Source: an uncultured SAR116 cluster alpha proteobacterium (GTDB taxonomy: Bacteria > Pseudomonadota > Alphaproteobacteria > Puniceispirillales > Puniceispirillaceae). Taken from it: a stretch of 58,466 nt of DNA. The position numbers and the translations under genes were made by a program. The notes under the pieces were generated by a model that was not told where the DNA came from, did no database searches, and saw nothing but the letters and a program-made list of their open reading frames with translations. Within the stretch, counting starts at the first letter, position 1; every line of letters starts with the position of its first letter. The stretch spans positions 1-58,466 of the forward strand of contig CACEJY010000007.1 of the NCBI GenBank assembly GCA_902559985.1. The letters are read 5' to 3'. Shown piece after piece: positions 8,705 to 16,812 of this stretch.

Positions 8705-9466
8705 ATGATCATGATAAAGCGTTTTATTACACTAATATTTTTGCTGTTGATTTTAAAATTTTCAGCAGCCCTAGCAAATGAGGGGTTTATTGTTGAAACG
8801 TTGCAAAAGGGAGAAGGCGATCTCGCGACAGCTGATCAGCAAATCTCTGTTCATTATGAAGGCAAATTAACCGACGGGACAGTTTTTGATGCTTCGCGTC
8901 CGCGTGGGCAGCCATTTAGCTTCACCCTTGGAAAAGGTCAGGTGATAAAAGGCTGGGATTTGGGTGTTGAGGGTATGACGGTTGGCGAAATTCGTCGTCT
9001 GACAATCCCACCTGAGCTGGGCTATGGAGCCACAGGGGTGGGAGGGGTGATCCCGCCAAACGCCACTTTGATTTTTGAAGTTGAGTTATTAGCCGTCAGC
9101 GAACCTTTGACACTGGGACATTTGAGCTCAGATGAATTATTAGTTGCTCAAGCTCAAGGTGCTGTGATTGTTGACATTCGTAGAGAAGATGAATGGCAAA
9201 AAACAGGAATTATTGACGGCGCGAAAACAATAACTGCTTTCACAAAAGCCGGCCGTCTACATCAAGATTTCCAGCAAAAATTTTCATCTCTGGTCCCATC
9301 TTTAAAGACCCCAATAGTGCTATATTGCCGTACCGGCAATAGAACAACTAAACTAGGAAATGCGCTTATCAGTCAACTCGGGTATTCAAATCTTAGTCAT
9401 CTGCGCAAGGGGATCACAGGTTGGATTAAAGATGGCTTAAAAAGCGTGCCTTACGCTGGGCAATGA
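8705..9466 (+). CDS. Exported FKBP-type peptidyl-prolyl isomerase fused to a rhodanese domain
   Basis: The 253 residues comprise a signal peptide (residues 1-24, ending AALA), an FKBP domain (about 27-130) and a rhodanese domain (about 135-250). The FKBP part keeps the usual pocket residues: Y51, F61-D62 in FDASRPRG, V80-I81, W84 and Y107. The rhodanese part has Cys208 in YCRTGNR, an intact active loop. The protein should act in the periplasm. FKBPs speed proline isomerisation in client proteins and rhodaneses bind sulfane sulfur, so the joint role is unclear. Two ATGs six bases apart (8705, 8711) could start it. It is transcribed away from the aminotransferase block. Confidence 0.85.
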   Translation: MIMIKRFITLIFLLLILKFSAALANEGFIVETLQKGEGDLATADQQISVHYEGKLTDGTVFDASRPRGQPFSFTLGKGQVIKGWDLGVEGMTVGEIRRLTIPPELGYGATGVGGVIPPNATLIFEVELLAVSEPLTLGHLSSDELLVAQAQGAVIVDIRREDEWQKTGIIDGAKTITAFTKAGRLHQDFQQKFSSLVPSLKTPIVLYCRTGNRTTKLGNALISQLGYSNLSHLRKGITGWIKDGLKSVPYAGQ

Positions 9467-9485
9467 GCCTCGTATTCATAGCGTT

Positions 9486-9505
9486 TTGCAGCGGGTGAAG
9501 GGATT
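9486..9505 (+). repeat. Distal attachment-like copy of the tRNA-Gly 3' end
   Basis: These 20 bases match 11517-11536, the 3' end of tRNA-Gly plus part of its CCA, with one mismatch. The last 16 bases (AGCGGGTGAAGGGATT) are identical. Both copies lie in the same orientation, so they form a direct repeat about 2 kb apart. This is the arrangement left by integration of an element into the 3' end of a tRNA gene. The 9467-9811 stretch otherwise holds a 35-codon open frame at 9527-9634 of doubtful reality and the left arm of the inverted repeat. Confidence 0.7.
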
Positions 9506-9756
9506 TAATGCGCTTATACAGTACCAATGCACATCTCACTTTTTATACTTTTAATAGGTTACGTGCTAGTGAGTAATCCTGAACAGGCACATTCTGTGCG
9601 TCAGCTTTCACGTCAGTTAGAAATCTTTTGGTAATGGCATGAATGTGCTCATGCTTTTGGTTATAAGTAAATAGCAAGTGAGATTTGAATTTCTCCTAAG
9701 TGCGGAGTAAGTGCATTATACATATCCTTTGTGATAGACATTTAGATGTTCACCTG

Positions 9757-9793
9757 AAAAGTCATTAAGAAAGATTATAGATACACCCTCATG
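9757..9793 (+). repeat. Left arm of long inverted repeat around the ydcF-like gene
   Basis: This 37-base segment is the reverse complement of 10700-10737, apart from three mismatches and one single-base indel. The last 13 bases (ATACACCCTCATG) pair perfectly, and the match continues outward through GTCATTAA and AAAA. The arm sits 18 bases beyond the stop codon of the ydcF-like gene. The spacing and length resemble terminal inverted repeats of a small mobile element, but no transposase is present between the arms. Confidence 0.75.
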
Positions 9794-9811
9794 GGCGGGC
9801 CACCCATCTTA

Positions 9812-10507
9812 TCATTTCAGTAAATGTTTTAAGCGGTAAAAAAACCGTCCTTGAAATTCACGATAAATTTTTGAACTCCTATGCAGCGCTGACGCGGATG
9901 GGATAAAGCTCATCGGCGTAGTTTTATGACCAGAGAAAAATTTTATTGGAAACGCTACAATGTTAAAACCAGCTTTTTCGAATAGCATTTTAGCCCGTGT
10001 CATATGAACAGCCGATGTAACTAAGGTTAAATTAGACCCCATCGGGATCATTTTTAATATTTCCACCACCTCTTGTTCGGTATTGTGAACAATTTCAGTT
10101 ATCATTATTTGATCAAGATTTACACCTCGCTGCATTGCTATATTGATGTAATGATGCCCATCACTGAGTTGCTTCTTCTCCCACGGAGTTTTCCCAGCGG
10201 TAACAATCATTTTATCTGCTTTGTTATTCTCCAAAATTTTAAGAGCAGTCTCAAAACGTGCAACATCACCACTTAGCACAATAACAAAATCTGACTTTTG
10301 CAAAGCACTTACATTGATTGGTGCAAATGGCTTTTCTGCCTGCTTTATTGCCCAATCTGCGAACAAAGGATTTGAAAAAATAAACAGAATCAGTAAGCCA
10401 AATACTGAGAATCCAGGTCTTCTCATGACTGCCCCAATGACTAACAAAAACATCACAATAAAAATTGGTGCTGTTAGAAGAGGCAATATTTTATGAAAGT
10501 AAATCAT
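9812..10507 (-). CDS. YdcF/SanA (DUF218) family membrane protein
   Basis: The 231-residue protein has one or two N-terminal membrane helices (about residues 8-50). A DUF218 domain follows, beginning SDFVIVLSGDVARFETAL, continuing with MIVTAGKTPW and ending with LVTSAVHMTRAKMLFEKAGF. That TSA.HM.RA block is the family signature shared with E. coli YdcF, SanA and ElyC, which are linked to envelope integrity. Biochemical function is not established. It is the only larger gene in the tRNA-Gly-bounded islet and is framed by a 37/38-bp inverted repeat. A second, more typical family member lies at 32110-32901. Confidence 0.8.
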   Translation of the reverse strand: MIYFHKILPLLTAPIFIVMFLLVIGAVMRRPGFSVFGLLILFIFSNPLFADWAIKQAEKPFAPINVSALQKSDFVIVLSGDVARFETALKILENNKADKMIVTAGKTPWEKKQLSDGHHYINIAMQRGVNLDQIMITEIVHNTEQEVVEILKMIPMGSNLTLVTSAVHMTRAKMLFEKAGFNIVAFPIKFFSGHKTTPMSFIPSASALHRSSKIYREFQGRFFYRLKHLLK

Positions 10508-10903
10508 GTTTTTTTACACTCTAGATTCTTTGCTGTGACACGATTATGTTGACAATGTCAATTCAATCAGAGGTAACAAATTTTATATGCTATACCCCTT
10601 CACTGGGTCTCTAAAGGTTCTTAAAATCTGTAAAAGTTAATTAATCTAACCTCGGTAGCCATGCATGAATATATACGTATTTCGGGCCTATGGTCTACGC
10701 ATGAGGGTGTATTTATAATTTTTGTTAATGACGTTTTGGTAGGGAAGAAGTTAAAAGCTCACTAGTTCTCAAGCTGATCAGCATAAACTTTTTACATCAA
10801 GCTAGATAAGGATTGTTTAGTGAAATACAGTGGGTGTGCTAGTCAACACCTATTGCAAACCCCATTCGTACGAGCAATCCTGGTTAGAGTGTATCAAGGT
10901 CTT
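10508..10903. other. Gene-free AT-rich stretch upstream of the ydcF-like gene
   Basis: No credible gene is seen in this stretch. It contains the right arm of the inverted repeat (10700-10737). It also has a small dyad TTGAC-AAT-GTCAA at 10549-10561 in the region expected to hold the ydcF-like promoter, and a short GGTGT/ACACC hairpin near 10830-10850 downstream of the DUF6356-type gene. None has a clear regulatory identity. Confidence 0.4.
10700..10737 (-). repeat. Right arm of long inverted repeat around the ydcF-like gene
   Basis: This is the partner of 9757-9793 in opposite orientation. The inner 13 bases (CATGAGGGTGTAT) are identical to the reverse complement of the left arm, and about 34 of 37 aligned positions agree overall. 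The pair encloses about 0.9 kb with the complete ydcF-like gene and its presumed promoter. No obvious target-site duplication is visible immediately outside the arms. Confidence 0.75.
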
Positions 10904-11095
10904 TTACCTATTATTGAGTATGTTTCTCATTGTATCGCTTGCAGTTCGTGTAAAGAAACGTGGTGCTATACTGTGAATAATCAGAGCAGGTACTAGCAAT
11001 TGAAGTTTGATAGCGACTTTTAATGCAGAAAGCATATGTTCCAAGCCTGTTTCTTCAACTTCATTTAGATGTTCTCTACATTCTTTGCTGAACAT
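10904..11095 (-). CDS. Small DUF6356-like protein
   Basis: This 63-residue protein begins at an ATG at 11095 preceded by GAGA. A TTG four codons upstream is also in frame. The sequence has EHM near residue 19, a hydrophobic segment with ALIIHS, and a TRTASDTM motif near the end. The pattern H-x-V-x-E, EH, a central amphipathic-to-membrane segment, H-x-x-x-P, and T-x-S-x-T resembles DUF6356 family proteins, which are 60-80 residues long and of unknown role. Recognition rests on this recalled pattern only. It lies inside the tRNA-Gly-bounded islet. Confidence 0.5.
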   Translation of the reverse strand: MFSKECREHLNEVEETGLEHMLSALKVAIKLQLLVPALIIHSIAPRFFTRTASDTMRNILNNR

Positions 11096-11107
11096 TTTGT
11101 TTCTCAA

Positions 11108-11517
11108 TTTTTATATTAACAGTATTAATTTGAATAAGTCTTAGGCAGATTTCAATTACTAAAATTTGTACCTTTTGACGCACTAACCAAACACCCTTCA
11201 GTGACTCTGTATGGCTGATTAAAATGGTTATCAGCTATCACACCTAATCTGTGTAACAGCACAGATATAATAGGTACGCATGTGGGCATGGTTCTTGCCT
11301 ACCCATTTATTATATTATGTATTTAAAGAGACACCTGTATGTATCACTTACTCTGTACTGATAACCATAGGGATATATAGGTCCGTTCCATTACCCAAAG
11401 ATTTAAGAGTGATGTAGAAACTGATGTACATATCGAGCCTGTTGACAATGACTCACCATCTGCAAACAATCAATATGTCTACAAATCAATGAGATGCATG
11501 TCCGTTGATAGGAAAAT
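11108..11517. other. Gene-free stretch between the DUF6356-like gene and tRNA-Gly
   Basis: No coding frame of interest is seen. There is an 11-bp perfect inverted repeat, ATGGTTATCAG at 11224-11234 against CTGATAACCAT at 11358-11368. Nested inside it is a hairpin ATCTGTG/CACAGAT at 11247-11266. The segment might encode a folded RNA or be debris of the integrated element; nothing decides between them. Confidence 0.35.
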
Positions 11518-11592
11518 TGGAGCGGGTGAAGGGATTCGAACCCTCGACCCCAACCTTGGCAAGGTTGTGCTCTACCACTGAGCTACACCCGC
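11518..11592 (-). tRNA. tRNA-Gly (anticodon GCC)
   Basis: Read on the minus strand, the gene starts GCGGGTG and ends CACCCGC-T-CCA, so the seven acceptor pairs are perfect and CCA is encoded. The D arm (GCTC...GAGC), the anticodon arm CAACC-TTGCCAA-GGTTG with anticodon GCC, and the T arm GAGGG-TTCGAAT-CCCTT all fold normally (one G-U pair). It is intact. Its 3' end is copied at 9486-9505, which marks it as an integration target. Confidence 0.97.
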
Positions 11593-11806
11593 GCTACGCC
11601 TATATGTTTGAAACCAGATTTCAAAATGTTGAAACTCATAAGGATTTCAATCAACAACACGAATCGCGATCCACTAACGCGTATATAATCGAAGCTACAT
11701 TCTCGTGCAAGAGACAAATTAGTTGATTAATTATTCATGCTTCTTTTTTTCGCAGGGTTAGGGGCTGAGCCTTCGGCATCACTTCAAATATTCATACAAA
11801 TGTTTC

Positions 11807-12934
11807 CTACGCCAACGCTTGCTTGAGGCTTGCGGCGATGTGTTCTTGGTGTGCGACCTCAAGATAGGGATGCATCGGCAGTGCAAGAACCCGGTCGCAA
11901 AGGTCCATCGTCACAGGCAAACCGCACCCGCTTACTGGGTATTTCGTATAGGGTGGCTGTAGATGCATCGGAATTGGGTAATAGATTGCAGTTGGTACTC
12001 CTGCTGTTTCCAATTTCCTGATGAGGGCAGCCCTGTCCGTTCCTCGTGGTAATTTAATGACATATTGCGCCCAGCTTGAGGTAGTCTCATAAGAAAGGAC
12101 AGGGACACTCACCAAGTTTTCCAGCAAAGCTGCATAACGGTTCGCCACTTGCTGACGAAGGGCAAGTTCATCGGCAAAAATATCCAGCTTGGCGTCCAGA
12201 ACAACCGCTTGCATGCTATCCAGTCGCCCAGTCATGCCTATTCGGACGTTTTCATATTTGTTCCGACCCATCCCATGAGTCCGGCAGGACCGGATAATTT
12301 CGGCGATTTTGGCATCATTAGTAAAAACTGCCCCGCCATCACCGTAAGCTCCAAGCGGCTTTGCGGGGAAAAAGCTGGTGCACGTTACATCGGCAAGCTG
12401 GCCAACAGGCTGGTTATTTAACTTTGCGCCAAAACTTTGCGCCGCATCATCAACGAGCCAAAGTCCATGGTCATTGGCAAAAGTTTTTATCGCCGCATAG
12501 TTGGCCGGTTGGCCGAAGAGGCCAACACCAATGATTCCAACAACATCAATTCCAGCTTTCTTTCCGGCAGTAAGTGCAGCAGGTAATTTTTTTGGGTTCA
12601 AGTTGAAACTATGGCCTTCAATTTCGGCAAAAACGGGAATAGCTCCCATACAAGGCATTACCTCTGCACTTGCGGCAAAGGTAAAGGATGGCACTATCAC
12701 ACCCTGTCCCGCTTTTAATTCAAGCCCCATCAGAGTTAATAAGAGGGCATCGGTTCCTGATGAACAGGTTATATTGTGCGTGGCACCTGTCCATTCACCC
12801 AGACGAGTTTCTAAAGCGGTGATTTCTGGCCCCATAATATAGGCCCCATGATCAAGAACTGTTCTCAAACCAGTTTCAATTTTGTCACGGATTCGCGCTT
12901 GCTGGGCTTTTAAGTCAATAAAGGCAATGCTCAT
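11807..12934 (-). CDS. DegT/DnrJ/EryC1/StrS family sugar aminotransferase
   Basis: This 375-residue pyridoxal-phosphate enzyme has CSSGTDAL at about residues 57-64, VPSFTFAASA at 81-90 and DDAAQSFGA at 162-170. The Schiff-base lysine is Lys192 in FFPAKPLGAYGDGGA. These are the marks of nucleotide-sugar aminotransferases that aminate a keto-sugar for surface polysaccharides. It is preceded by a Gfo/Idh dehydrogenase gene (19-base gap), and the same pairing makes UDP-2,3-diamino sugars in WbpB/WbpE- or WlbA/WlbC-type pathways. The acetyltransferase expected in such pathways is not in this neighbourhood. The exact sugar is therefore inferred only to be a nucleotide-activated one. Confidence 0.85.
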   Translation of the reverse strand: MSIAFIDLKAQQARIRDKIETGLRTVLDHGAYIMGPEITALETRLGEWTGATHNITCSSGTDALLLTLMGLELKAGQGVIVPSFTFAASAEVMPCMGAIPVFAEIEGHSFNLNPKKLPAALTAGKKAGIDVVGIIGVGLFGQPANYAAIKTFANDHGLWLVDDAAQSFGAKLNNQPVGQLADVTCTSFFPAKPLGAYGDGGAVFTNDAKIAEIIRSCRTHGMGRNKYENVRIGMTGRLDSMQAVVLDAKLDIFADELALRQQVANRYAALLENLVSVPVLSYETTSSWAQYVIKLPRGTDRAALIRKLETAGVPTAIYYPIPMHLQPPYTKYPVSGCGLPVTMDLCDRVLALPMHPYLEVAHQEHIAASLKQALA

Positions 12935-12953
12935 GGTATGTTCTTGCTCGCTA

Positions 12954-13931
12954 TCAGGTCTTAGATTTTAATGATGTGTCGATTAGATTGTTTTTTAGCA
13001 TCTCAAGCACCTGCTGAACGGCAATAGCTTCATTTATGTCTGTTGGGGTTGGGCTGTCATTATCACAGCTCTGAATGAATGCCCGCATTTCAGCTTTTAA
13101 CGGTTCAGCTTCGTGAAGCGGTAGGGTGATTGGGCTTGAACGGTCAATAAGAAAATGTTCGCCATTCAATTGAATCTGGTCTTGGTATAATGTCAGCTTT
13201 TCAGGCCAAGGTTTGGTGTCATCGAATACCAACGCTCCAGCGCTTCCGGTGACAGTCAATCGGTGCTCTTTAAAAGGACTCAACCAGCTAGTCTGCATGC
13301 CAACTGAAACGCCCCTATCAAAACCAAGAAAACTTGTCAAAAAATCTACTACGCCGGGTGTTATGTGGCTAGCGCCAACACAATGGATTTTGTTTGGCAG
13401 ATCACCAACGAGTGCAAGAATGAGCGATAAATCATGCGGGCATAAATCAAAAAGCACGGACTCAGTTGTCCGAATGCGCCCCATTGCCAGGCGGTTTGCT
13501 TGCACATGGCACAGAGTGCCAATCGCACCGGCGGCAAGCTGTTTTTGTAATTCGATAAAAGCCGCATGATAGCGGATTAAATGTCCAACCATAACCTGTC
13601 GTTGTGCAGATTTTGCTGCATCACGGATTGCGTGCGCGCCAGCAAGTGACAGCGACAGGGGTTTTTCAATGTAAATGTGTTTGTTAGCGATAAGTCCCGC
13701 AAGGGCAAGCTCATCATGACTGGAAGCCCCGGTGGCGATGACAATGCCATCGATATTTGTATTTTCGATCAGTTCATCCACTGACATTGCCGTGACATTG
13801 AAGGCTGACGCAAACTCATTTGCGGCTTTGGCATTTCGATCTGCAACGGCAACCAATGCTTCTAGCTGGACAAGATTGCGGGCCAAATTTTTCCCCCACA
13901 TGCCACAACCAATCAGACCAATTTTTGCCAT
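12954..13931 (-). CDS. Gfo/Idh/MocA family oxidoreductase
   Basis: The start at ATG 13931 is preferred because GAAAG precedes it and the NAD-binding motif then begins at once (MAKIGLIGCGMWGKN). A start six codons upstream (13949) is possible. The protein, about 325 residues, has a Rossmann N-terminal domain, EKPLSLS (the conserved catalytic-site lysine segment) and a C-terminal dehydrogenase domain. It probably oxidises or reduces a nucleotide sugar with NAD, feeding the adjacent DegT aminotransferase. Both genes are on the minus strand and evidently form an operon. Confidence 0.83.
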   Translation of the reverse strand: MAKIGLIGCGMWGKNLARNLVQLEALVAVADRNAKAANEFASAFNVTAMSVDELIENTNIDGIVIATGASSHDELALAGLIANKHIYIEKPLSLSLAGAHAIRDAAKSAQRQVMVGHLIRYHAAFIELQKQLAAGAIGTLCHVQANRLAMGRIRTTESVLFDLCPHDLSLILALVGDLPNKIHCVGASHITPGVVDFLTSFLGFDRGVSVGMQTSWLSPFKEHRLTVTGSAGALVFDDTKPWPEKLTLYQDQIQLNGEHFLIDRSSPITLPLHEAEPLKAEMRAFIQSCDNDSPTPTDINEAIAVQQVLEMLKNNLIDTSLKSKT

Positions 13932-14241
13932 TACAACACTTTCACACATTAGTACTGCAAAACTATGAACCGCACCTTTAGTGTGTCTTAATACGACGAG
14001 GGATTCTCGTCAATTGTTGCATTTTGTTACATTTTGGTAGAGAGCGTTGGGTAATGCAAAAACTAGCATAAACGAGAGTCTGTTTTTAATGCCAGCCTTG
14101 TTTCAAATGTTGCTTCAGGGTTTATCTTGAGCCAAGCTGTTAATATTTTAGGGTAACCATCTTCTCTTTAAAAAAACATAAATCCCTGTATAATTTTGTC
14201 ATCTAATTGCTGCTTGATAACCGCATTATTTCGAGGACTTT

Positions 14242-14763
14242 ATGATGGATGCATCATCAAAATTCAAAGATACGCTGCCAACCACACCAGAAACATTGCT
14301 AAAGCTTTTGGATAGGTTGCAGATTGCCTATGTGATGCACCGACACCAACCATTGCGTACAGTTGAAGACTCAAAGGCCTATCGTGATAACATGCCGGGG
14401 TTGCATATAAAGAACCTTTATCTTCGCGATCGAAAAAAACAGAATTTTCTTCTTGTGGTTGAGGAAGACCGGCAGATTGACATGAAAAGCCTCAATAAAA
14501 AAATTGGTTGTGAACGCCTGTCTTTTGGCAGCGCAGAGCGACTGTTTGAAATGTTAGGAGTGCGGCCGGGTGCGGTCAGCCCATTAACGTTAATTAATGA
14601 TCCTGATAAAAATGTTCATTTGGCGCTGGATGTTGCCCTTTGGACTAGTGAGATGATTTATGCACACCCCCTCGTCAATGATATGACGCTTGGCATTGAG
14701 GGACCGCATTTACAACAATTTTTTGCTTACACAGGCCATGAAGTTCAATGGCTTGATTTTTAA
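14242..14763 (+). CDS. Prolyl-tRNA editing domain protein (ProX/YbaK-EbsC fold)
   Basis: The 173-residue protein matches the single-domain prolyl-tRNA deacylase group. It has H-x-x-x-x-LRTVEDSKAYR near residue 35, then H-IKNLYLRDRKK near 54, a VEEDRQIDMKSL segment, and GVRPGAVSPLTLIND near 110. Such proteins hydrolyse mischarged tRNAs, for example Ala-tRNA(Pro), in the cytoplasm. CGAGGA upstream of the ATG serves as ribosome site. An ATG three bases downstream is an equal alternative. It stands alone between the sugar genes and the thioredoxin-TPR gene. Confidence 0.85.
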   Translation: MMDASSKFKDTLPTTPETLLKLLDRLQIAYVMHRHQPLRTVEDSKAYRDNMPGLHIKNLYLRDRKKQNFLLVVEEDRQIDMKSLNKKIGCERLSFGSAERLFEMLGVRPGAVSPLTLINDPDKNVHLALDVALWTSEMIYAHPLVNDMTLGIEGPHLQQFFAYTGHEVQWLDF

Positions 14764-14877
14764 TCAATCGAGTGGCAGGGCTGGCTGAAGAGTAAACTGT
14801 TTCTGATACCTCTTGTTTCAAGAAGGCTAATGCCCACATAATTATCAGACCAAAAAGCTTATGCTTTTGAGCCTTGT

Positions 14878-15834
14878 ATGGCTAAAACCTCAATACCGTG
14901 TAGTTGGCATCAAAGAAAGTTGATGAAAAGAATGGAACAGTTAATTGCTGCAGATGCAGCCAATGATCTTATCGATGTTGATATGAATAATTTTATGGCA
15001 GAAGTGGTTGAAAGGTCATCAACCATCCCAGTTGTGGTACAATTTTGGGCACCATGGTGTGGACCCTGTAAACAGCTTGGCCCAGTACTGGAAAAAACTG
15101 TTTTCGCCGCGAAAGGCAAGGTGCGGATGGCGCGGATAAATATTGATGATAATCAGCAGATTGCTCAGCAGCTTAGGGTTCAGTCAGTGCCTACGGTTTA
15201 TGGTTTTTATAATGGACAACCTGTCGATGCATTTGCTGGTGCACAACCTGAGTCAAAAGTAGTCCAATTTATTGAAAAACTGGCAGCTTTGGGTAATAAT
15301 GGCCCTGATATTGTGGCGATTGTTGAGACGGCAAATAGGCTACTTGATCTGCAGGACTACGAAGGTGCGTTGGCACAATTTCATGAAATAATGGCAGCTG
15401 ATCCAGAATCGCCCGACGGTCTTGCTGGTATGGTTCGCTGTTTGGTTGGTATGAATGATCTAGATGGGGCTCGTGAAATTGTTGATCAGCTTGATGAGGA
15501 GTTTCGGGAAAAACCCTCAATGGCGGTGGCAATTGATGCGCTAGTACTATCTGAAACAGCACTAAAATCTGCCGGTGGTATTGAGGCAGCCCAAGCTGCA
15601 GTTGATGCTGACCCAAGTGATCTGGCGGCGCGTCAGGAACTGGCAATGGCGTTCTTTGCAACTGGTCAGCAAGCAAGCTCAATGGATCAATTGTTGGAAT
15701 CAATTCGCATTGATCGCGACTGGAATGATGGGGCGGCGCGAACCCAATTGCTGGAATTCTTTAAAACGCTGGGCCCAACCAATCCTAATGTAATGGCCGC
15801 GCGCCGTAAATTATCCACACTGCTGTTTGCATAA
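14878..15834 (+). CDS. Thioredoxin with C-terminal TPR region (CnoX/YbbN type)
   Basis: A thioredoxin domain with the active site WCGPCK (about residues 60-65 of the longest frame) is followed by about 180 residues rich in Ala, Leu and Asp in TPR-like helices. This is the layout of CnoX/YbbN co-chaperone thioredoxins that protect clients and pass them to chaperones. Unlike E. coli YbbN, the CxxC here has both cysteines. The frame opens at 14878, but the ATG codons at 14923 or 14932 give a more usual N-terminus and follow an AAAGAAAG stretch, so the true protein may be 15-18 residues shorter. It begins a plus-strand run with LonN, Trm112 and DUF971. Confidence 0.85.
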   Translation: MAKTSIPCSWHQRKLMKRMEQLIAADAANDLIDVDMNNFMAEVVERSSTIPVVVQFWAPWCGPCKQLGPVLEKTVFAAKGKVRMARINIDDNQQIAQQLRVQSVPTVYGFYNGQPVDAFAGAQPESKVVQFIEKLAALGNNGPDIVAIVETANRLLDLQDYEGALAQFHEIMAADPESPDGLAGMVRCLVGMNDLDGAREIVDQLDEEFREKPSMAVAIDALVLSETALKSAGGIEAAQAAVDADPSDLAARQELAMAFFATGQQASSMDQLLESIRIDRDWNDGAARTQLLEFFKTLGPTNPNVMAARRKLSTLLFA

Positions 15835-15947
15835 AACGGCGGTGAACAGTTGTGTTTAAAAGCGGTGTGTGAATACTATGATCTCACGTCTGAGTGAATT
15901 TACGAATACAGCCACAATAAGTTCGTAAAAACGGTATGGGAGTCATT

Positions 15948-16619
15948 ATGGTAGGTGGAATATTTGATCCAGAGGTTGACCAGCTTCCTGCGCGCATTCC
16001 GATTTTCCCATTACCGAGTGCGCTGTTGCTTCCAGGCGGGCAATTGCCATTAAATATTTTTGAACCTCGATATTTGGCTATGGTCACGCATGCGTTGTCA
16101 ACACCCTCACGATTGATCGGTATGGTGCAACCACTCGATGAAAACCCTCAAACCGACGCTTCTGGTAACCCGCTATTGTTCGAAACTGGGTGTGCGGGGC
16201 GATTATCGTTTTTTCAGGAAAGTGACAAAGGACGGTTTGTGATCGCTCTTACTGGCCTATGCCGATTTAACCGTCGCGGTCAGCAGTTAGACCCAAACGG
16301 ATTTCTGGTCGCCGATGTTGATTGGCATCCTTTTGCCCATGATTTGCGAATTGATGTAAGCGCATTTGATCGTGGTCCGTTGATTAAGGTGATGAGACGC
16401 TATTTTGACCTGAAGGGCTTTGAAACAGATTGGACGCAGATAGAAAATTCGGATAACGATCAGCTATTGGCAACGTTATCGATGGTTTGCCCGTTTGAGA
16501 TAGCTGAAAAACAGGCTCTTTTGGAGGCCGACACGATGGCTAAGCGCGCTGAGCTGCTAATTGCAATGATGGAAATGGCGCTGCATAATGAGACTGGAGG
16601 TAACGATGCCCGACACTGA
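15948..16619 (+). CDS. LON peptidase substrate-binding (N-terminal) domain protein
   Basis: The ATG at 15948 is chosen because GGGAG lies seven bases ahead; another ATG at 15936 is in frame. The protein has [19 protein letters not shown] followed by IFEPRY near residue 40, the hallmark of the Lon N-terminal (LAN/PUA-like) domain. No ATPase or protease domain follows, so it is a stand-alone LonN-type protein of unknown job, common in alphaproteobacteria next to the thioredoxin-TPR gene. Its 3' end overlaps the Trm112 gene by 14 bases, so translation is likely coupled. Confidence 0.88.
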   Translation: MVGGIFDPEVDQLPARIPIFPLPSALLLPGGQLPLNIFEPRYLAMVTHALSTPSRLIGMVQPLDENPQTDASGNPLLFETGCAGRLSFFQESDKGRFVIALTGLCRFNRRGQQLDPNGFLVADVDWHPFAHDLRIDVSAFDRGPLIKVMRRYFDLKGFETDWTQIENSDNDQLLATLSMVCPFEIAEKQALLEADTMAKRAELLIAMMEMALHNETGGNDARH

Positions 16620-16812
16620 GCCAAGAGTAAGTCATGAAATTGATCGTCGCCTTCTTGAAGTCTTGGTTTGTCCGTTGACACGAGGGCCATTGGTCTATGA
16701 CCGTGTTAATAATGAACTGATTAGCCATCAGGCCCGCAAAGCCTACCCGGTGCGCGCTGGTGTGCCAATCATGCTTGCTGATGAAGCACGCGATTTGGGT
16801 GGAGGAGAATAG
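16606..16812 (+). CDS. Trm112 family protein
   Basis: This 68-residue protein has [14 protein letters not shown] near residue 18 and a C-terminal [12 protein letters not shown], the usual Trm112/DUF343 pattern. The zinc cysteines are mostly lost, as in many bacterial members. GGAGG seven bases before ATG 16606 fixes the start, which overlaps the LonN stop. Trm112 proteins act as small partners of methyltransferases; the bacterial role is not well known. Just after its stop, GGCCG...CGGCC forms a hairpin (16814-16831) without a T-run. Confidence 0.85.
   Translation: MPDTEPRVSHEIDRRLLEVLVCPLTRGPLVYDRVNNELISHQARKAYPVRAGVPIMLADEARDLGGGE

Noticed and set aside
10549-10561. TTGAC-AAT-GTCAA dyad as an operator for the ydcF-like gene
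   Set aside because: It is a single short dyad with no regulator nearby and no matching -10 element, so it could be chance in AT-rich DNA.
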